Source of the DNA: Paenibacillus sambharensis
GTDB lineage: Bacteria > Bacillota > Bacilli > Paenibacillales > Paenibacillaceae
Assembly (NCBI RefSeq): GCF_003233845.1
Contig: NZ_QKRB01000036.1
Location: 124,001 to 188,000 of the forward strand
Direction of reading: 5' to 3'
Length of the DNA: 64,000 nucleotides
Position 1 is the first letter of the stretch, and every line of letters begins with the position of its first letter. Below the pieces are notes generated by a model. The model saw nothing but the letters and a program-made list of their open reading frames with translations, was not told the DNA's origin and did no database searches. Of the stretch, positions 58,651 through 64,000 are shown in pieces. A program made the translations under genes and the position numbers.

Positions 58651-60298
58651 CTTTTTCCCTCCCTGTTTTCGTAACCCAATAGGGGCCTATTGCGAGTGCA
58701 TCCACAGCGGTGTTCATGAAGGTATCGAGTGCATCATCCGGGCTTTCGGCCATTGGCATGCCATGGTCGTTAAGTGAGGTGTTCAGAAGTACAGGCACCC
58801 CTGTAATTGCCGCAAACGCAAGCAGCAGCTCATGCAGCAGCGGGGCTGTCTGCTCGGTTGCCGTCTGCAAGCGGCATGTCCCGTCTGTGTGGACGACAGC
58901 GGGTATTACCGCGGCTTTATCCCGCTTTACCTTGTATACCTTCATCATGTAGTGAGACTCGTCTTGCCCCTCGAAGTAGGCTTCCCGTTCGTCCTCAAGC
59001 ACCACCGCTCCAAACGGGCGGAAGCTCTCCCTGTGTTTTACTGTCAGATTGATCGTATCTCTCATCCCCGGATTTCTGGCATCCGCAAGCAGACTGCGGT
59101 TCCCCAGTGCTCTTGGCCCGAATTCGGATCTTCCCTGATACCATCCGATGATCCTGCCGGATGAGAGCCACTGCGCAGCGGTATCGGTCAGCTTCTCCGG
59201 TCTTGTCACTGTAATTCTGTCCTTATAGCGTGCACAAGCCTTCAAGATATCGGAGTCGGCATACGCCTTCCCGAGGAATGGAGAGAAGGGTCTGCCTGCC
59301 GGACTGCGACTCTCTGCCTTGAGCACGTGGTATCCGTACAGCGCGCTGCCTGCAGCCGTACCGGCATCACCCGCAGCGGGGAACAGGTACAGTTCTTCGA
59401 AGCGGGTATCGCGTAAAATTTTCCCATTCGCCGTACTGTTGAACGCTATGCCTCCCCCGAGACAAAGCTGCTTCCTGCCGGTCCTTTCAAATAGATAACG
59501 GCAGGATTGAATGACAACCTGCTCAAGATGGTGCTGAGCAGCGAATGCAAGGTCGGCCCTTCGCTCGAACTGCTCCCGCTCTCCTGAGACTTCTTGCAGG
59601 GATAAGGTAAGCCACCTGCAGAACCGCTGAACCTGCTCTTTGGTCTGGATAAAGTGACCATCCTCTGTAAACGTGTAATACTCCGCAAACTGCTCCACAT
59701 ATCTCGGCGTTCCATAAGGAGCCAGCCCCATTGTCTTCCCATCCTGCAGGAATCCGAAGCCGATCGCCTCCGTCACCCATCTGTAAAATCCGCCGATCGA
59801 ATGATTGAGGTCGTCATGGTCCGTTATCATCCTTCGCTCAGACCGTCCAGCCGTTCGCTGAAGCAGTCTGAGCCCGTCTTCATCAGCCTCATAGTATGAA
59901 GCCGTCTCGTAGGCTCCGTCTTCAAGAAAGCTTCCGCTTCCGTCCGCAATCCAGACGGCCGCACTGCGGAAGGGGGAAGTATAATAGGAAGCAGCAGCAT
60001 GGGCCAGGTGATGATTGATCGCGATAGCATCCCCGTTATATTTGGCACAGTAGAGCGGATGCATAATATCATTTGAGATGACTAAATCGACTTCATCCGG
60101 TCCCACACCCGCTGCCTCAAGACAGTAGAGGACCGCCCTGCTTCTGGCCAGCCGGATGTTCTCTGTACCGGGAACGAACAGGCAGTGCCTTACTTTGGAC
60201 AGGCGCTCTTCTTCAATTGCTGCCTTAACGATGCCGTCCTTCACAAGACAAGCAGCATAACTATGGCCTGAGCCTCCAAGTCCAAGCACAATTGTCAT
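58619..60298 (-). CDS. NodU/CmcH-type O-carbamoyltransferase
   Basis: 559 residues from ATG 60298 (AGGTGGTG 8 nt upstream; the frame is open to 60460 inside the previous gene). The N-terminal Kae1-like domain has VLGLGGSGHSYAACLVKDG, AAIEEERLSKVRH and INHHLAHAASSYYTSPF with metal-binding His residues. Further on are LCLGGGIAFNSTANGKIL and, in the C-terminal YrdC-like domain, QGRSEFGPRALGNRSLLADA. These enzymes attach a carbamoyl group from carbamoyl phosphate to a sugar or alcohol hydroxyl (nodulation factors, novobiocin, cephamycin). It is strong evidence for a natural product with a carbamate. Confidence 0.93.
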   Translation of the reverse strand: MTIVLGLGGSGHSYAACLVKDGIVKAAIEEERLSKVRHCLFVPGTENIRLARSRAVLYCLEAAGVGPDEVDLVISNDIMHPLYCAKYNGDAIAINHHLAHAAASYYTSPFRSAAVWIADGSGSFLEDGAYETASYYEADEDGLRLLQRTAGRSERRMITDHDDLNHSIGGFYRWVTEAIGFGFLQDGKTMGLAPYGTPRYVEQFAEYYTFTEDGHFIQTKEQVQRFCRWLTLSLQEVSGEREQFERRADLAFAAQHHLEQVVIQSCRYLFERTGRKQLCLGGGIAFNSTANGKILRDTRFEELYLFPAAGDAGTAAGSALYGYHVLKAESRSPAGRPFSPFLGKAYADSDILKACARYKDRITVTRPEKLTDTAAQWLSSGRIIGWYQGRSEFGPRALGNRSLLADARNPGMRDTINLTVKHRESFRPFGAVVLEDEREAYFEGQDESHYMMKVYKVKRDKAAVIPAVVHTDGTCRLQTATEQTAPLLHELLLAFAAITGVPVLLNTSLNDHGMPMAESPDDALDTFMNTAVDALAIGPYWVTKTGREKDGAANYRRTE

Positions 60299-60305
60299 CC
60301 CGTAA

Positions 60306-61487
60306 TCACCACCTGTTCCGCAGAGGGATGATGCCGAACTGGTCTTTGGCAATAATTTCATAGGTGACATCCCTTTGGGGAGGATGGAACATCCCCGCCT
60401 TGACTTCCTGATATAGCACAGACAGGGGACTTCGTTCGGATATGCTTTCGATTCCTTCAATCTTCATGGCCTTATTCACCGTCTCTTCTGCCGCCTTGAC
60501 CACATAGTCCTTGGTAATCAGACTGATCCGCTTCAGTTCCTTCTGAGAGCCCGCTGTGCGGCTGCCCTTCAGATACAGGTCCAGCGTGCGGCACAAACGT
60601 TCCAGCTGGGAACGTGATGTTTCCAGCAGGATAAGCATCTCGGCTAGTGTATATTGAACACCGGGGAAGAATGACAGAGGCTTGGTGTAATGGGGAATCC
60701 GCCTGGTCTTGCACTTGCCTTCGATATAAGACACCGCGCGGCAGGCAATGCCATAATAAACGGAGGCCACGGTAAGCCGGAACAAGTATCCGAGCAGCTC
60801 GGTATCCGCCGGAACCCGGTCCACTTCAAATACGACCGCCTCCTGGGGCACAAACACATCGTCGAAACGGACGCCATTGCTGCTGGTAGCCGCCATGGAT
60901 ACGACATTCCAATCCGAATCCACGGAAACACCCGGTGCCTGCTTATCCAGCAGGAGCATGATAATGCCGTGATAGCTTCCTTGATATCCCTGAACCTTGC
61001 AATACGTCGGCAAGTAGCGCAGATAGGGCTCAAGCGATACGAACTTCTTGATGCCGCTCACCCGGTAACCGCCCTCGCAGGGCACTGCATGTATGCGATA
61101 ATCCTCATCCCGCATCTGACCCGGCGCCATGAGATAAAGCCCCGGTTCGTTCGGCGATGCAAATAATATATCCTGACCTTCTACTTGATCCAGATAATTC
61201 TTCACCTTCGTCTGATTGGCGCCAAGACTCAATCCCCACACGGTGTAGAGATGCATCGCCATACTCAGTACAGCGGACGGGCAATAGCCCGACAGCCCGC
61301 TGATCATCTCCATATATTCCATACAGCTCAGCGGTGAGCTGCTCCGGGATGCAGGAAGGGTCCAGCAGTGAAACCGGCGCTGCAGCAAATGCTGGATTAA
61401 TTCATCAGGATCAGCTGCCTGTCCCGACAGCTTCTTTCGTTCCCATTCCCTGAAATATTCAATAAGTTCGCTGAACAGAGCAGACAT
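60306..61487 (-). CDS. Acyl-CoA dehydrogenase-like flavoprotein
   Basis: 393 residues, ACAD length and fold. N-terminal helical part, mid beta-domain with YRVSGIKKFVSLEPYLRYLP and VRFDDVFVPQEAVVFEV (about 140-225), then C-terminal helices. The usual catalytic Glu motif is not apparent, so it may act on a carrier-bound substrate or serve as a flavin hydroxylase-like enzyme. It lies between the PhyH gene and the carbamoyltransferase gene, with gaps of 18 and 7 bp. Confidence 0.85.
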   Translation of the reverse strand: MSALFSELIEYFREWERKKLSGQAADPDELIQHLLQRRFHCWTLPASRSSSPLSCMEYMEMISGLSGYCPSAVLSMAMHLYTVWGLSLGANQTKVKNYLDQVEGQDILFASPNEPGLYLMAPGQMRDEDYRIHAVPCEGGYRVSGIKKFVSLEPYLRYLPTYCKVQGYQGSYHGIIMLLLDKQAPGVSVDSDWNVVSMAATSSNGVRFDDVFVPQEAVVFEVDRVPADTELLGYLFRLTVASVYYGIACRAVSYIEGKCKTRRIPHYTKPLSFFPGVQYTLAEMLILLETSRSQLERLCRTLDLYLKGSRTAGSQKELKRISLITKDYVVKAAEETVNKAMKIEGIESISERSPLSVLYQEVKAGMFHPPQRDVTYEIIAKDQFGIIPLRNRW

Positions 61488-61505
61488 TCTCGCTAACCAC
61501 CACCG

Positions 61506-62348
61506 TCAATATATTTTCTCCCCCTCAGCCATCTTCGCTTCGGGCAGCAGCAGCGGCCTGATTTTCCCGTGCTGCTTGTTCACGGCTTTGGGAACGGTCT
61601 CCCCATGCTTGTTGAAGAGCGAGTAGAAGTTCGCAAATACCTTCGTAACGGAAGCCGTTGTAAAATGGGCAGCGAAGGAGCGGCGGAAACGGTCAGCAGT
61701 ACTGTTGGCTGTTGAACCATGGATGGTATGGCCATCGAAGATAATGACATCACCAGGCTGGGCAGTAACATGTACAATGCGGTAAGGCTGAGGAACACGA
61801 GCAGCATGGCCGCTGCCGGGCACCGGGAGAGACAACAGTCCGTATCGGGGATGAGAAGGGGCATTAATGGAGAGTAACCCTAATGAATGTGACCGGGGAA
61901 TAAAGCATAAGCCTCCATTCTCTTCATCGGCGGCATCAATGCTTGTCCACAAGGCGACATTCCTGGCCGGAACACAGCCGTTATCTATATTGTCCTGATG
62001 AAACGGCAGTGCTTTGGTCCTTGGCGCCTTAAAGAAGCAGGTCGTGCCAATGACAAGCGCCTCCTCCCCCAATACGGCTTCCGCAATAGCGAACTGCCTG
62101 GGGTCCAGCATGAAACGGCGCATCGCTTCATCTTCCCGATTGACCTCATGCATCGTCGGATACAGGCTTTCCATTGGCAGGTTCGGGTCCTGTCTAATCC
62201 TGCCGGAGGCGACCCGCTGCAGCCATAACCGGTGGTAGTCGTGCTTCAGCGCCTCCATCTCTTCCTTGTCGTAGACGCCTCGTACAACGGCATAGCCTTC
62301 CTGGCGGTACTCCGACAGCAGCTCTTCTGATAGATAAGGAGTTTTCAT
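61506..62348 (-). CDS. PhyH-type Fe(II)/2-oxoglutarate dioxygenase
   Basis: 280 residues. Iron ligands are His and Asp in LPFHQDNIDNG (about 118) and a second His in FDGHTIHGSTANS (about 212); the 2-oxoglutarate Arg is in DRFRRSFAAHF (about 227). Family members hydroxylate fatty acyl-CoA, amino acids or carrier-bound acyl groups. Adjacent to the carrier protein gene (11 bp), so beta-hydroxylation of a carrier-bound residue is a reasonable guess. Confidence 0.9.
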   Translation of the reverse strand: MKTPYLSEELLSEYRQEGYAVVRGVYDKEEMEALKHDYHRLWLQRVASGRIRQDPNLPMESLYPTMHEVNREDEAMRRFMLDPRQFAIAEAVLGEEALVIGTTCFFKAPRTKALPFHQDNIDNGCVPARNVALWTSIDAADEENGGLCFIPRSHSLGLLSINAPSHPRYGLLSLPVPGSGHAARVPQPYRIVHVTAQPGDVIIFDGHTIHGSTANSTADRFRRSFAAHFTTASVTKVFANFYSLFNKHGETVPKAVNKQHGKIRPLLLPEAKMAEGEKIY

Positions 62349-62359
62349 TAGCTCGTCCT

Positions 62360-62593
62360 CTAATTTGACATCAAATGTGCCAAATAATCGTAAACGTCCT
62401 GGAACGTCCGCATTTCGTCCAGATTCAACCGGTCATCGAGCACATCAATGTTAAGGACAATTTCAAATTCAATCAGCAGTTCGATAACCTGCGTCGAATC
62501 GATATCCAGGTCTGTAAAAGCCGTTGACATCCCGATATCATCCCGGCCGCACACCTGGCGCACAGTATCAAAAAAAACGGTTTCTGTCAGCAT
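62360..62593 (-). CDS. Discrete acyl/peptidyl carrier protein
   Basis: 77 residues of acidic four-helix carrier type. The phosphopantetheine site is Ser in FTDLDIDSTQVIELLIEFE (about 33). It would be activated by the AcpS of the region and loaded by the A domain at 56787 or the ligase at 49823. The start overlaps the glycosyltransferase gene end by 26 bp. Confidence 0.9.
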   Translation of the reverse strand: MLTETVFFDTVRQVCGRDDIGMSTAFTDLDIDSTQVIELLIEFEIVLNIDVLDDRLNLDEMRTFQDVYDYLAHLMSN

Positions 62594-63767
62594 CTATCCA
62601 TCCCTCATCTTTGTGGTAGCATTTGTTTTCCAGCACCATTTCAACTCCGTCTGCGCTTGTCTCGTTTGGCGTATACCTGCTCACCTTCCGGGCCAGCATT
62701 TCAGCCCTGTCCCGGTATCCTCCCGTCAGCAGGGTACCGACCTTTTCCTTCAGCTCATTCCCGTCAATCCGGTCCGGAGGACAGACAACTGCGACACCGA
62801 GCTCTTCGCAGCGCTTCGCCAGGACCGGATGATCCGCACCCAGCGGAATAATGACCATGGGAACACCGAACCGGATGCACTGCTGCAGCGTTCCGCATCC
62901 CCCATGTACAATCGCTGCATGCGCTTCCGGCAGCAGCACATGGTGAACCGGATGCTGAGAGGTCCAATGCACGGCTGCGGGCAGCGGTTCCGCTGCCTGA
63001 TACGGCTCCGTCTCGCAAATCCACACTTCCGCCTCTTCCGGTCTCTCCCGCCCGTAGACATCAATCGCGGCTTCCACATACCGGTTCATGACCTCCCGGT
63101 ACTCAATGCGAGGAACTGAGGAGGTGCTCACAACAAGGCGCAGCCGGTCCGTCGTATGAAACTTCAGCTCAGGCAATCCCGGACGCCAATCGGCGGAGCT
63201 GCCGCCCACAAGGCAGAACGACGGCGGGTATGCCTCCGGGCTGCCGGCAAGCTCGGGCAGAACCATGAGCAAATGCAGGAAGGGCGACAGTCCCGCAAAG
63301 TCCCCCCTCGTTCGAATGGGATGCTCGAGTGGCGGCAATCCATGCTTGGAACGGATTGCATTCAGCTGCTCCCCGTACTTCTGGCGCATACGCTCATTCG
63401 CCGCTGCTCCCCCTGGAAGATGCTCATCCGGGAGAGGCACCGTTGTCTGAAAGCTCACCCAGGGAATGCCGAGCAGCTCTGCCGCGTAGGCGGGGGCGCA
63501 TTGCGCTGAGTCCGCTATAATTAAATCGGGGCTGCGCTCGAGCGCACGAAGCAGATCATTCAGCATGTATTCCATATAGAGATTCGGCACTTTATCCCAT
63601 CCGATCGGAGAGAACTGCAGCCCCGCCTCTACTACCAGCTCCTTATTCATTGCATGACCCAGCATCCTGACGCTATGCCCGCGTTTTACCAGCTCGGCAC
63701 CCACGCCAAGTATGGGGATGACATGTCCAAGCAGCCGCTGGCTGACAATTACAATATTGGCCACCAA
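62568..63767 (-). CDS. GT-B glycosyltransferase (UGT/MGT type)
   Basis: 399 residues. The N-terminal domain starts VIVSQRLLGHVIPILGVGAEL with the acceptor-activating His. The C-terminal donor site reads AAIVHGGCGTLQQCIRFGVPM then PLGADHPVLAKRCEELGVAV (about 292-335), the macrolide glycosyltransferase signature. It transfers a nucleotide-activated sugar to a small molecule. It is the first complete gene of the leftward operon in view. Confidence 0.92.
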   Translation of the reverse strand: MVANIVIVSQRLLGHVIPILGVGAELVKRGHSVRMLGHAMNKELVVEAGLQFSPIGWDKVPNLYMEYMLNDLLRALERSPDLIIADSAQCAPAYAAELLGIPWVSFQTTVPLPDEHLPGGAAANERMRQKYGEQLNAIRSKHGLPPLEHPIRTRGDFAGLSPFLHLLMVLPELAGSPEAYPPSFCLVGGSSADWRPGLPELKFHTTDRLRLVVSTSSVPRIEYREVMNRYVEAAIDVYGRERPEEAEVWICETEPYQAAEPLPAAVHWTSQHPVHHVLLPEAHAAIVHGGCGTLQQCIRFGVPMVIIPLGADHPVLAKRCEELGVAVVCPPDRIDGNELKEKVGTLLTGGYRDRAEMLARKVSRYTPNETSADGVEMVLENKCYHKDEGWIDADRNRFF

Positions 63768-63799
63768 ACCCCCTCCTCTCTTCTTGGCAGCAGCAACTC

Positions 63800-64000
63800 T
63801 TATAATCCGGGAAGTGAGGCCATTGATTCGAACAGCCGCTGCTCATTGCGCCAGGTTTGATGAAGGTAATCCACCAGCTTCAGCCTGTAGTCCCTCTCTG
63901 GTTGGCGCTTCCATTTCATCACAACCCCCATAATTAACGACCAGCACTTGCACACGTAAAACAGTTCCTCCACCCATTCCGGCTGCATAAATCTGCCGGG
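63800..64000 (-). CDS. C-terminal end of a BtrH-N-like protein, cut by window end
   Basis: Sixty-six codons open to the right edge. The helical product (CWSLIMGVVMKWKRQPERDY, then LKLVDYLHQTWRNEQRLFES) resembles the C-terminal helices of the 335-residue BtrH-N-like protein (IRGILKKFMLTNVYQEKSF ... SEERMYEGLFAL). It lies 32 bp upstream of the glycosyltransferase on the same strand, so the operon continues past the window. The family call rests on this tail only. Confidence 0.5.
   Translation of the reverse strand, partial: PGRFMQPEWVEELFYVCKCWSLIMGVVMKWKRQPERDYRLKLVDYLHQTWRNEQRLFESMASLPGL

Noticed and set aside
1-64000. CRISPR arrays, tRNA or rRNA genes
   Set aside because: No regularly spaced direct repeats of CRISPR length and no cloverleaf or rRNA signatures were seen on reading both strands.

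Overview
The window looks like a chromosomal segment of a Paenibacillus-like Gram-positive bacterium (Bacillota). GC content is moderate, Shine-Dalgarno sites are strong (GGAGG type), and TTG and GTG starts are frequent. The gene families are typical of that group: a YesM-type sensor kinase start, RpiR/AraC/TetR regulators, CcpA-type control and a c-di-AMP riboswitch. No rRNA, tRNA, phage or CRISPR was seen.

1-16.5 kb is mostly metabolism and envelope: (a) a three-gene operon on the minus strand (class IV aminotransferase, a PPDK-like protein lacking its catalytic His and Cys, lactate permease family transporter) behind a clear sigma-A promoter with a palindromic operator; (b) a secreted subtilisin-like protease; (c) a gluconate operon (6-phosphogluconate dehydrogenase, permease, kinase) with a cre-like site over its -35 box and a divergent RpiR regulator; (d) a TVP38-type membrane protein, an MscS channel, a 40-residue membrane peptide, an AraC regulator and a PAS-chemoreceptor-like protein.

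16.5-27.3 kb is a complete and unusual Kdp potassium uptake locus. kdpE and a shortened kdpD run to the left. An operon to the right encodes an RCK-like protein, a small peptide, KdpF, KdpA, KdpB, KdpC and a KdpN-like protein with two copies of the KdpD input domain. The rightward leader appears to carry two c-di-AMP (ydaO-type) aptamers in tandem, then one terminator. Phased repeats upstream may bind KdpE. The kinase keeps a c-di-AMP-type SxS-x20-(F/W)xAxY motif, so c-di-AMP may act at both RNA and protein level.

27.5-32.9 kb holds a membrane phosphoesterase, an SH3-NlpC/P60 wall hydrolase, and a TetR-MMPL exporter pair.

32.9-47.5 kb is a ten-gene leftward operon that looks like an undescribed small-molecule cluster. 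It encodes a carrier protein fused to citrate synthase, a stand-alone adenylation enzyme, an aconitase homologue, an unknown 482-residue protein, a dipeptide-epimerase-type enolase superfamily enzyme, an LLM flavin monooxygenase, two ATP-grasp ligases, an MFS exporter and a quinone oxidoreductase. The set suggests condensation and isomerisation of an acyl unit held on a carrier, followed by peptide ligation and export.

49.3-64 kb is a second biosynthetic region. It has two ANL ligases, a discrete acyl carrier protein, AcpS, acyl-CoA dehydrogenase-like and PhyH-like oxidases, a VOC protein, a NodU-type carbamoyltransferase, a glycosyltransferase, a GmhA-like sugar isomerase and a family of related proteins. 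That family resembles the N-terminal domain of butirosin acyltransferase BtrH: three intact members (one fused to a beta-sandwich domain), one frameshifted remnant and one cut by the window end. The content suggests an acylated, carbamoylated glycoside. A roughly 400-bp element with inverted repeats lies inside this region.
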